From assembly GCF_002272745.1 (NCBI RefSeq), contig NZ_NPBD01000015.1:166967-230966 (forward strand): a stretch of 64,000 nucleotides of DNA, in the 5' to 3' direction. This stretch comes from Terribacillus saccharophilus (GTDB taxonomy: Bacteria; Bacillota; Bacilli; Bacillales; Amphibacillaceae). The position numbers and the translations under genes were made by a program. The notes beneath the pieces are model-generated. The model made no database searches. It had not been told where the DNA came from and saw only the letters and a list, made by a program, of their open reading frames with translations. Each line of letters opens with the position of its first letter. Position 1 is the stretch's first letter. Positions 51,490-60,266 of this stretch are shown here, in pieces.

Positions 51490-51781
51490 GTTTATTGAAA
51501 TACTAGGATCTGCTCGGGAAGTTACAGATCAAGTAATAGTGACGGATTTGCTGGTCACTATTAAAACCGGCATCATAAACACCGCAAAGGCTATAAATGA
51601 AACGAGCAACGAACAGCTGCGCACCGATTTGAAATCGAAGCTGCACGAACACATCGAGCAGCATGAACGTGTTTTCAGCTATATGATGGAGCATGGCTAT
51701 TACTTCCCACAAACACCGGAACTACAGATTCATGTACTGAATGAAACCGCCGAGACAGTACTTACACTGAATAAGGACTAA
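51482..51781 (+). CDS. CotF-like spore coat protein (YraD-like), mirrored copy
   Basis: The 99-residue protein matches the CotF family: TDLLVTIKTGIINTAKAINE, HEHIEQHERVFSYMMEHGYYFP, then a tail shorter than in its divergent counterpart. It is the C-terminal-type partner of the preceding small gene and overlaps it by eight bases. A hairpin follows its stop. Spore-coat placement is inferred from the family. Confidence 0.8.
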   Translation: MDKFIEILGSAREVTDQVIVTDLLVTIKTGIINTAKAINETSNEQLRTDLKSKLHEHIEQHERVFSYMMEHGYYFPQTPELQIHVLNETAETVLTLNKD

Positions 51782-51785
51782 TCAG

Positions 51786-51814
51786 GAAAGCACGGGCCCT
51801 ATGCTCGTGCTTTC
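51786..51814 (+). terminator. Hairpin after YraD-like gene
   Basis: GAAAGCACG - 11 bases - CGTGCTTTC without a proper T-run (TGCTTTG). Confidence 0.45.
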
Positions 51815-51833
51815 TGCTTTGTAAGCTGTTCTT

Positions 51834-51863
51834 TTGCTTTCTATTCTTTCACCTACGTATAAT
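51834..51863 (+). promoter_or_regulatory. Sigma-A-type promoter of the nitroreductase gene
   Basis: TTGCTT, 18-base spacer, TATAAT; the ATG is 45 bases beyond the -10. Confidence 0.55.
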
Positions 51864-51907
51864 AATCCGTAGAGCATGTAAGTCGCATGACGAAATAGGA
51901 GGCTATT

Positions 51908-52654
51908 ATGAACGACTTCATCAATCAATTGCACAATCACCGTTCCGTACGGACATTCACTAATAAAAAACTGACACAAGAGCAACTGGATGCAATCATG
52001 GGGGCAGCTATCCAAGCACCGAACTGGATTAACGGCCAGCAAGTTTCCGTTGTCGTCGTGACTGACAAGGAAAGAAAACAGCAGTTAGCTGCGCTTTCCG
52101 GTAATCAGAAACATATTGATGACGCAGCAGCTTTTCTCGTTTTCTGCATGGATTACAGCCGCGCCAAGCATATAACGGAACTACATGATAGGAAACTTGA
52201 AGTTATCGGGGATATTGAGGCTGTACTAGTAGGCTCTACTGACGTTGGCATCGCACTTGGTACTGCTGTTGCTGCAGCAGAATCAATGGGTATTGGCACC
52301 GTACCGATCGGCGGAGTTCGCAGAAGCCCCGCCGAAATTTCAGAGTTGCTTGAGCTGCCAGAGCTTGCTTTCCCAATCTCTGGTCTCGCTATCGGCTATC
52401 CTGCTGATCCGCTGCCAGCACAAAGCCCTCGAATTCCAATGGAAGCTTTCTATCATAAAGAAACATATGTACAAAACCAGCAGGAAGCGGTCGAAGAAAT
52501 GGATAAAAGACAGCAAGAAGCTATTAAAACCCTAACTGGTGAAACAAAAGAGCACCCTTGGTCGGAAAGAATTGCCGCTTTCTATTCCGAACGGTATAAA
52601 GAATACGGAAAAGTAACAGACGTTCTGAAACAGAACGGATACGATTATAAATAA
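51908..52654 (+). CDS. NfrA/NfsA-type flavin reductase (nitroreductase family)
   Basis: The 248-residue FMN enzyme begins FINQLHNHRSVRTFTNKKL, the HRS/R-type flavin phosphate contact of NfsA/NfrA (group A oxygen-insensitive nitroreductases), followed by PNWINGQQVSVVVV and SMGIGTVPIGGVRRSP. It uses NADPH to reduce nitro-compounds, quinones or flavins. AGGAGG lies before the ATG. A luciferase-like flavoprotein gene starts 27 bases after its stop, so the two are probably one operon; the first could supply reduced flavin to the second. Confidence 0.87.
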   Translation: MNDFINQLHNHRSVRTFTNKKLTQEQLDAIMGAAIQAPNWINGQQVSVVVVTDKERKQQLAALSGNQKHIDDAAAFLVFCMDYSRAKHITELHDRKLEVIGDIEAVLVGSTDVGIALGTAVAAAESMGIGTVPIGGVRRSPAEISELLELPELAFPISGLAIGYPADPLPAQSPRIPMEAFYHKETYVQNQQEAVEEMDKRQQEAIKTLTGETKEHPWSERIAAFYSERYKEYGKVTDVLKQNGYDYK

Positions 52655-52681
52655 AATGAACCAAGCAGAAAGGAAGTATAA

Positions 52682-53668
52682 ATGATGACCAGAACACCTT
52701 TATCGGTTTTGGATTTATCACCTGTACCAGACAATAAAACACCGAAAGAAGCTTTCGAAAACAGCAAAAAGCTGATTCAGCACACAGAAAAACTAGGATA
52801 TAACCGCTACTGGGTTGCTGAGCACCACAATATGCCAAGCATTGCCAGCTCTGCAACTTCTGTATTGATCGGTTATCTTGCCGGCCATAGCTCCACTATC
52901 CGTGTCGGCTCCGGCGGTGTGATGCTGCCGAACCACTCTCCGCTAGTTATTGCGGAGCAATTCGGGACATTGGCAACGATGTATCCAGACCGTATCGACC
53001 TTGGATTAGGACGTGCACCTGGTACAGACTACATGACAAGCCGCGCTTTGCGCCGTGATGCGCATACAAGTGCAGAGAACTTCCCGGAAGATGTGAAAGA
53101 GCTGCTTGCATATTTCAGTGATGCCAACTTACCAATTAAAGCACATCCTGGACATGGTACGAATGTGCCGGTATATCTGTTAGGTTCCAGCACGTTCAGC
53201 GCTCAGCTTGCTGCGATGCTCGGTTTGCCTTTTGCATTCGCCAGCCACTTCGCACCAGGAGAGCTGCACAATGCACTTCGGTTGTACCGAGAAAGATTCC
53301 AGCCATCCGTATACCTGGACAAACCTTACGCAATGGTAACTGTTAACGGTATTGTTGCAGATACAAATGAAGAAGCGGAATTCCTTTCTACGACTTTAAA
53401 ACTTAAGTTCCTAAGCATCATCCGCGGCCGCTCCGGGTCTTCCACTGCCCCAGTCGAGAGCATGGACCATATCTGGAACGAACATGAAAAGCTTCATGTC
53501 ACAAACACGCTGACATATTCCTTCGTCGGAGATAAAGAAAAAGTAGCCAGCGAACTGGAAGCCTTCCACGCGAAAACACAATTTGATGAACTCATCGTTT
53601 CGGCAGACATTTATGACCAAGAAAAACGCAGAAATAGCTATACATTGCTTTCTGAGCTTTGGAAGTGA
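52682..53668 (+). CDS. LLM-class (luciferase-like) flavin-dependent oxidoreductase
   Basis: The 328-residue TIM barrel belongs to the luciferase-like monooxygenase family: [15 protein letters not shown] opening, [20 protein letters not shown] and [31 protein letters not shown]. These proteins use FMNH2 and O2, or act as F420/FMN oxidoreductases. AGAAAGGAAG lies before two adjacent ATGs; I keep the first. Downstream of an NADPH:flavin reductase-like gene, so a two-component oxygenase is possible. Confidence 0.87.
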   Translation: MMTRTPLSVLDLSPVPDNKTPKEAFENSKKLIQHTEKLGYNRYWVAEHHNMPSIASSATSVLIGYLAGHSSTIRVGSGGVMLPNHSPLVIAEQFGTLATMYPDRIDLGLGRAPGTDYMTSRALRRDAHTSAENFPEDVKELLAYFSDANLPIKAHPGHGTNVPVYLLGSSTFSAQLAAMLGLPFAFASHFAPGELHNALRLYRERFQPSVYLDKPYAMVTVNGIVADTNEEAEFLSTTLKLKFLSIIRGRSGSSTAPVESMDHIWNEHEKLHVTNTLTYSFVGDKEKVASELEAFHAKTQFDELIVSADIYDQEKRRNSYTLLSELWK

Positions 53669-53672
53669 TCGT

Positions 53673-53705
53673 AAAAAAAGAACCTCATTTTAGAGGTTCT
53701 TTTTT
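53673..53705 (+). terminator. Terminator of the NfrA-LLM operon
   Basis: AAAAAAAGAACCTC-ATTTTA-GAGGTTCTTTTTT. Confidence 0.93.
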
Positions 53706-54063
53706 ACGTTTTTATGTAATAATCGATCAATATCTCTCTGAATACCGGCTCGCTTCAGCATTCTTCACTGTTTTAAGAATAGGAGGTCTGCGATATTATC
53801 TTCTTCGCATCAATTTAAGGAGATTTTTTTTGCTCAACTGTATGTTCTAGTTTTATTTTCATGTCTTAACTTCAGGTAATACCTCCAAACGTAAAAGTTT
53901 TAAAATAAATTCTTGAAGCTCATGTCGATTCATCAAACGGACATTACATGCCTTAGCCATTCCAAGTCTAACGCCCATATAACGAGGATTAGACCTCCAA
54001 AGTCCCCCCTTCACAAGCCGCAATTTAGTATAATATTCTATGTACAACGAAAGAAGTGAGACT
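53706..54063. other. AT-rich intergenic stretch
   Basis: About 360 bases without an intact gene. The right half, read on the minus strand, holds a possible remnant of an Mrr-type nuclease (53859-54047). The left half shows nothing I can name beyond a purine-rich AAGGAGATTTTTTTTG near 53818 that is not followed by an open frame of useful length. Confidence 0.6.
53859..54047 (-). pseudogene. Possible C-terminal remnant of an Mrr-like restriction endonuclease
   Basis: The 62-codon frame ends SNPRYMGVRLGMAKACNVRL plus MNRHELQEFILKLL. In Mrr-type nucleases the last motif reads roughly TNS(F/Y)T..A..LA..N.V.L.DR..L, and this segment fits it (SNPRYM, GMAKACNVRLMNRHEL). The catalytic part is missing, no start codon with a binding site is visible, and the frame runs into the upstream region of the next gene. 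I read it as a decayed fragment. Confidence is limited because the comparison is from memory. Confidence 0.35.
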
Positions 54064-54912
54064 TTGAAGAAGATAAAAAAGAGATTCCTATTTACTTTAA
54101 TAGCAATTATTGCATTAGTTTTTTTCTTTTATTTCCAAAATAATTCAATAGTAATAACAGAATCTACTATAAGTTCAAAAAGGATTCCAGCGAGTTTTAA
54201 TGATTATAAAATAGTACAGTTATCGGATCTTCATAGCAAGACCTTTAGAAATAGACAAAATGTGTTAGTTGAAAAAGTCAGTAATACCAACCCAGATTTG
54301 ATTGTTTTCACTGGTGATTTAGTTGATTCAAAAAACTATAATGAGGATACAAGTCTGAATTTAATAAGGGAATTAATACATATTGCTCCCATTTATTTTG
54401 TAACAGGAAATCACGAGTGGTGGTCTGGCAAATTTGACATCCTTGAAAAGGAATTAAATGATATAGGTGTTAAAGTTTTGAGAAACACAAATGATGTCAT
54501 ATCAAAAGGGCATGAGAAAATACAGATCATTGGAATTGATGACCCTGCATATGTAGATGATTCTTATAGGGAACGCACTATTACAGAAGAAGCTATTGAG
54601 GATTCAATCGAGGGAATGGAAGATGATTATTTCAAGATTTTATTATCACATAGACCCGAATTTCTTTCGGTTTATTCAAAATATGGAATTGATGTAGTTT
54701 TTTCAGGTCATGCTCACGGTGGTCAAGTTAGAATACCATTTGTCGGTGGTTTAGTTGCTCCCAACCAAGGTTTTCTCCCAAAGTATACTGCAGGTAAACA
54801 CGATCTAGATAATACTTCAATGTTTGTTAATAGAGGTCTCGGAAATAGTAAAATTCCTTTGAGAATATTTAATCGTCCAGAAATTATTGTTTTAACTTTA
54901 TCTAGAAGCTAA
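54064..54912 (+). CDS. Membrane-anchored metallophosphoesterase (YkuE-like)
   Basis: The 282-residue protein has a basic start and one membrane anchor (residues 6-25), followed by a calcineurin-type phosphoesterase domain outside the membrane: IVQLSDLHSKTF, VFTGDLVDS, FVTGNHEWW and SGHAHGGQVR give the D-H-D-N-H-H metal ligands. Codon use is much more AT-rich than both neighbours (many TTA, AAT, ATA). The TTG at 54064 follows AAGAAGTGAG and gives a family-like length; a longer frame from 54040 lacks a site. Likely acquired. Substrate unknown; related proteins act on lipids or nucleotides. Confidence 0.82.
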   Translation: MKKIKKRFLFTLIAIIALVFFFYFQNNSIVITESTISSKRIPASFNDYKIVQLSDLHSKTFRNRQNVLVEKVSNTNPDLIVFTGDLVDSKNYNEDTSLNLIRELIHIAPIYFVTGNHEWWSGKFDILEKELNDIGVKVLRNTNDVISKGHEKIQIIGIDDPAYVDDSYRERTITEEAIEDSIEGMEDDYFKILLSHRPEFLSVYSKYGIDVVFSGHAHGGQVRIPFVGGLVAPNQGFLPKYTAGKHDLDNTSMFVNRGLGNSKIPLRIFNRPEIIVLTLSRS

Positions 54913-54993
54913 ATAAATACAATAGATAAGAGGATTCACTAATCCCTAAAATTTCACAATTACGTTTATGTAATATTGTTAAAAAACAATAAA

Positions 54994-55027
54994 AAAGAAG
55001 ACCACTACTATTTTAGCGGTCTTCTTT
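54994..55027. terminator. Terminator between metallophosphoesterase and YhfK-like genes
   Basis: AAAGAAGACC - loop - GGTCTTCTTT, A-run left and T-run right, so usable by both convergent genes. Confidence 0.85.
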
Positions 55028-55035
55028 CCATTCTA

Positions 55036-55680
55036 TTAGTTATAAACATCCTCTACCGGCGTATCTCCAGCAAGCAAGGATACTATCTTCCCTTCCGCCT
55101 TCTCATTTCCGATAGCTGCGACGATTGCACGTGCCACATCTTCTCGTGGAATCTGCGTTGTCTTGAATTCGGATGGATCTGTTGTGACTTTACCAGTTCC
55201 TGCATCATCTGCTAATCCGCCAGGACGCAGAATTGTATAGTTCAGCTTGCTATTTTGAATGATCTGATCCGCATAGTGCTTTGCAATGTAATATGGCTTC
55301 ATGCTTTCGCTCCACTCTTCTGGAGAATCAGCGTGGATAGCGCTAACCATGATGAATTGCTTCGCTCCAACTTTCTCAGCAGCTTTAACTGACTTCGCAG
55401 CGCCGTCCAAATCGATCGTCAACGTCTTGTCAGGTCCAGTGCTTCCGCCGGAACCTGCTGTGAATACGACTACATCTGATCCTTGGATCGCGTCTGTAAT
55501 CGCGTCTACATTATCCTCCAAGTTCAAGTAAACCGGTTTTACGCCTTTCTCTTCGAAATATCCGAATTGCTCTTCCTTTCGCAATCCGACACACACTTCA
55601 TGCTCATTTTTTTCGTTCAGAACATTGACTAGGTTTTTCCCTACTTTACCGTTTGCTCCAATAATGAATACTTTACTCAT
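55036..55680 (-). CDS. yhfK: NAD(P)-binding protein of the YhfK/atypical SDR family
   Basis: The 214-residue protein has FIIGANGKVGKNLVNVL (NAD(P) loop), VVVFTAGSGGSTGPDKTL, and YIAKHYADQIIQNS, closely following B. subtilis YhfK in length and motifs. It is an NmrA-like redox or sensor protein of unknown substrate. GATGAGGGATTAAC lies before the ATG. It starts 19 bases after the aldehyde dehydrogenase stop, forming a two-gene operon under the palindrome at 57177. Confidence 0.85.
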   Translation of the reverse strand: MSKVFIIGANGKVGKNLVNVLNEKNEHEVCVGLRKEEQFGYFEEKGVKPVYLNLEDNVDAITDAIQGSDVVVFTAGSGGSTGPDKTLTIDLDGAAKSVKAAEKVGAKQFIMVSAIHADSPEEWSESMKPYYIAKHYADQIIQNSKLNYTILRPGGLADDAGTGKVTTDPSEFKTTQIPREDVARAIVAAIGNEKAEGKIVSLLAGDTPVEDVYN

Positions 55681-55699
55681 GTTAATCCCTCATCCCTGT

Positions 55700-57157
55700 T
55701 TATTTTAAAAAGCTATCATAATCTGTTCGTTCGTTTTGTACACCGATCCATTTCGTTTCCGTGAATTCTTCCAATGCCCACTTACCGTTGAAACGGCCAA
55801 GACCGGATTGCTTCACACCGCCGAATGGCGCTTGCGGTTCGTCATTGATGCTCTGATCGTTGACATGAATCATTCCTGTTTCAATTCGTTTTGCAATCAA
55901 TTCACCATGTCGTACTGTAGAATGAACTGCACCAGAAAGACCATATGGATGCTCATTTGCCATCTCCACTGCTTCGTCTTCTGTTTCGAACGTAATGATT
56001 GGCGCGATTGGTCCGAATATCTCTTCGGCTGCAAGTGGTGACTGATTGTCTACTTGATTGACGACTGTAGGCTCTAACACATTGTCATGGAAGTTGCCGC
56101 CTGTAAGAACATTTGCTCCAGCATCGATTGCGCGCTGCAGCTGCTCTTTTATGCTGTCCACTTGCTGCTCGTTTATAATCGGACCTACTTGTGTATTTTT
56201 ATCTGCAGGGTCACCGTAACGCAATTCTTTGACTTTATCAACGAACTTGCTCGTGAATTCCTCTGCTACAGATGACTGAACAAGTATGCGGTTCAGCGCG
56301 ATACAAACCTGCCCCTGGTGATAGAACTTACCATATACAGCAGATTCTACTGCCGCATCTATATTGGCATCCTCCATCACGATAAGCACGTTGTTGCCGC
56401 CAAGCTCCAATGCTGTACTTTTCAATTCGCCTGCAGCAAGAGATGCGATATGTTTGCCGACTCCAGTGGAACCAGTAAACGAAATCATACGGGGAATCGG
56501 ATGCCTCACAAAACTATCCCCGATTTCGGAGCTTTTACCGCTGACAAGATTGATCAGGCCTTTAGGCGCACCAGCTTCTTCGAATAAAGCCGCTACAAGC
56601 GAGCCTGCAGTGACAGTTGTATCCTTAGAAGGTTTGATAACAACTCCGTTACCTGTTGCCAGCGCTGCTGCTACAGAACGCATTGTTAAATGCAGCGGGA
56701 AGTTCCAAGGACTAATAACACCGATTACTCCTAGCGGTTCCTGATAAACTTTGTTCACTTTACCAGGTACATGAGAAAGAAATACTTCTCCCTTCATCCG
56801 ATTCGGATAAGAAGCAGCTTCCTTCATAAAATTAACCGCGGTCGTAATCTCACCGACAGCTTTTTTATACGTACTGCCGGCTTCCTTAATCAACCATTCG
56901 ATAAAAAGTTCTTTCTCCTTTTCAATGATCTGGATTGCTTTCTCAATCAGGTCACGCTTCACCTGAGGTGGCTGCTCGGCCCATTCTTTCTGTGCTCGTG
57001 CCGCTGCTTTGTAAGCTTCATCCAAGTCTTCTTCGTTCGCCCCTTGGATTGTAAGCAACGTTTCTCCTGTATATGGATTTACATTTTCAAACGTATCTTC
57101 GCTATTCCCTTTTCGCCATTCTCCATTTATATAAAGTAAATCAAACTGCTTTCGCAA
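55700..57157 (-). CDS. NAD(P)-dependent aldehyde dehydrogenase (AldX/AldY type)
   Basis: The 485-residue enzyme has the catalytic Cys in HQGQVCIALNR, the general base Glu in ALELGGNNVLIV, the cofactor loop FTGSTGVGKHIA and the PWNFPLHLTMR oxyanion region. It turns aldehydes into acids. The start is a TTG (57157) behind AAGGAGG, and no ATG fits better. It heads an operon with the YhfK-like gene. A perfect inverted repeat lies nine bases upstream of the ribosome binding site, implying repressor control by an aldehyde- or redox-sensitive regulator. Confidence 0.88.
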   Translation of the reverse strand: MRKQFDLLYINGEWRKGNSEDTFENVNPYTGETLLTIQGANEEDLDEAYKAAARAQKEWAEQPPQVKRDLIEKAIQIIEKEKELFIEWLIKEAGSTYKKAVGEITTAVNFMKEAASYPNRMKGEVFLSHVPGKVNKVYQEPLGVIGVISPWNFPLHLTMRSVAAALATGNGVVIKPSKDTTVTAGSLVAALFEEAGAPKGLINLVSGKSSEIGDSFVRHPIPRMISFTGSTGVGKHIASLAAGELKSTALELGGNNVLIVMEDANIDAAVESAVYGKFYHQGQVCIALNRILVQSSVAEEFTSKFVDKVKELRYGDPADKNTQVGPIINEQQVDSIKEQLQRAIDAGANVLTGGNFHDNVLEPTVVNQVDNQSPLAAEEIFGPIAPIITFETEDEAVEMANEHPYGLSGAVHSTVRHGELIAKRIETGMIHVNDQSINDEPQAPFGGVKQSGLGRFNGKWALEEFTETKWIGVQNERTDYDSFLK

Positions 57158-57176
57158 GATAACGCCTCCTTAGGAT

Positions 57177-57196
57177 TTGTCTCGACTTAGAGACAA
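57177..57196. promoter_or_regulatory. Palindromic operator upstream of the aldehyde dehydrogenase operon
   Basis: TTGTCTC-GACTTA-GAGACAA, perfect 7-bp arms on a six-base spacer. It is immediately 5' of the RBS of the minus-strand operon, a typical position for a repressor (TetR/MarR/AdhR type). No regulator gene lies beside it. Confidence 0.6.
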
Positions 57197-57336
57197 TTCC
57201 CCCTTTACATGAGATTAAACAAGCTGTCTGTGAAATGTCTTCTTCTTTTCTCAGCATTTTCTAATTTTCACTTCATGTTGCTCTAAGATGCGTTGGATAT
57301 AGTAGTACCATAACAACAACCAAGGAGATGGATAAT

Positions 57337-57900
57337 ATGAAAAGAAAGAACTTACTAGCAAGCGGTTTGGCGATTACATTGGCAGCTGGATTAGGATTCG
57401 GTTTCCAGCATGTAAGTGCGGACGACGATAAAGTACCCGCTGATACGAAAGTAAATCTGAATCAAGCAATTGACAATGCAAGCAAAGAACAAGCAGGAAC
57501 AGTAACTAGCGTAGAGCTTGATACAGCACGAAATGGGCAGGCTTATTACGAAGTGGATGTAAATGATGATAAAGCAGAATACGATGTTCGTGTGAATGCG
57601 GATGATGGTACTGTCGAATCAAGAAAAGATAATGACGATGATGATGATGATAATAACCAAGTACCTCAGCCAAAAGTGGACATCAAAACTGCAGCTGAAA
57701 CAGCTCTGGCACAGGAAAAAGGTGCCACACTGACAGATATCTCACTAGATGAAGATGATGGCAGACTGGAATATGATGTGGAGCTTCGTACCGATAAGGA
57801 TGAGATCGAAGTGACAGTTGATGCAGAATCCGGCGAAGTGACATATACAGAAAAAGAATCCATCCATGACGATCAAGATGATGATGGTGATGATGACTAA
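57337..57900 (+). CDS. Secreted protein with two PepSY domains and acidic linkers
   Basis: The 187-residue preprotein has a signal peptide (residues 1-28, ending HVSA), two PepSY domains (about 35-92 and 110-172) and acidic low-complexity links (NDDDDDDDNN, then a DDQDDDGDDD tail). PepSY domains act as protease inhibitors or propeptide-like modules at the cell surface. AAGGAGATGGATAAT precedes the ATG at 57337; an upstream ATG at 57328 is too close to the site. The acidic stretches may bind Ca2+; that is inference. Confidence 0.82.
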   Translation: MKRKNLLASGLAITLAAGLGFGFQHVSADDDKVPADTKVNLNQAIDNASKEQAGTVTSVELDTARNGQAYYEVDVNDDKAEYDVRVNADDGTVESRKDNDDDDDDNNQVPQPKVDIKTAAETALAQEKGATLTDISLDEDDGRLEYDVELRTDKDEIEVTVDAESGEVTYTEKESIHDDQDDDGDDD

Positions 57901-57908
57901 TGAAGACC

Positions 57909-57935
57909 AGAGTCTCCTATTGGAGGCTCTTTTTT
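57909..57935 (+). terminator. Terminator of PepSY gene
   Basis: AGAGTCTCC-TATT-GGAGGCTCT then TTTTT. Confidence 0.88.
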
Positions 57936-58002
57936 ATGTTTTAGATTTTCTAAACAGGTTATTAGTTAGGAGAACTAGACATCCGAAAGGAGCAATCAAA
58001 TC

Positions 58003-58746
58003 ATGAGCGAAAACATTCAAGATAAAGTTGTCATTATTACAGGTGCATCAAGCGGCATTGGAGAGGCAACAGCAAAAGAATTAGCGCAGCATGGTGCTAA
58101 GGTTGTCCTTGCTGCCCGACGAGAAGAACGTTTGCAAGAGCTGGCAGAATCCATCAAGCATGATGGCGGAGAAGCTATTTATCAAGTGACCGATGTAACA
58201 AAGCAGGAAGAAGTTGAACAGCTGGCCCAGCTTGCTCTGGATACGTACGGTCAAATTGATGCTATCTTCAACAATGCGGGTCTGATGCCACTATCCTTCT
58301 TGCACAAAAAACAAATTTCCGAATGGGATACGATGGTAGACGTTAATATCAAAGGTGTATTATACGGCATTGCTGCTGTGCTGCCTCATATGCGTGAGCG
58401 CAAGCAAGGTCATATTATCAATACTTCCTCCGTTGCGGGGCATAAATCTGGACCAGGAACTGCTGTTTATTCCGGAACGAAATTCGCTGTACGCGCCATC
58501 ACGGAAGGCTTGCGCCAGGAAGAAGCGGAAAACAATATCCGAACAACAATCATCTCACCTGGAGCTATTAAAACTGAACTTCCGGATAGTATTACAGATG
58601 ATGAAATCCGCGAAAGCATGGGCGAAACATTAGGAGCTGCCGTTTCGCCAGACAGTATTGCTCGCGCTGTCCGTTATGCTCTAAGCGAACCGGGTGATGT
58701 GGCAGTCAATGAACTGCTCATTCGTCCAACGAAACAAAAAGGCTAA
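58003..58746 (+). CDS. SDR family oxidoreductase
   Basis: The 247-residue classical SDR shows VIITGASSGIGEATAKELA (cofactor loop), IFNNAGLMPLSF, INTSSVAGHK (catalytic Ser) and YSGTKFAVRAITEGLRQEE (Tyr, Lys). It belongs to the group of NADP-dependent enzymes similar to serine 3-dehydrogenase/YdfG-like proteins; the natural substrate is unknown. GAAAGGAG lies ten bases before the ATG. Single-gene unit between the PepSY gene and the phospho-beta-glucosidase. Confidence 0.85.
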   Translation: MSENIQDKVVIITGASSGIGEATAKELAQHGAKVVLAARREERLQELAESIKHDGGEAIYQVTDVTKQEEVEQLAQLALDTYGQIDAIFNNAGLMPLSFLHKKQISEWDTMVDVNIKGVLYGIAAVLPHMRERKQGHIINTSSVAGHKSGPGTAVYSGTKFAVRAITEGLRQEEAENNIRTTIISPGAIKTELPDSITDDEIRESMGETLGAAVSPDSIARAVRYALSEPGDVAVNELLIRPTKQKG

Positions 58747-58755
58747 TAACAAGAG

Positions 58756-58791
58756 AAAAGCACCTCTCCGGCTTATACGGGAGGTGCTTTT
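58756..58791. terminator. Bidirectional terminator between SDR and beta-glucoside operon
   Basis: AAAAGCACCTC-loop-GAGGTGCTTTT with further pairing inside (CCG/CGG). T-runs are short but both orientations match. Confidence 0.8.
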
Positions 58792-58793
58792 GG

Positions 58794-60257
<1,464 letters not shown>

Positions 60258-60266
60258 TCAAGCATT

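Noticed and set aside
53659..53850. 63-codon plus-strand frame overlapping the LLM terminator
   Set aside because: It runs through the terminator hairpin, lacks a ribosome binding site and encodes no recognisable segment.
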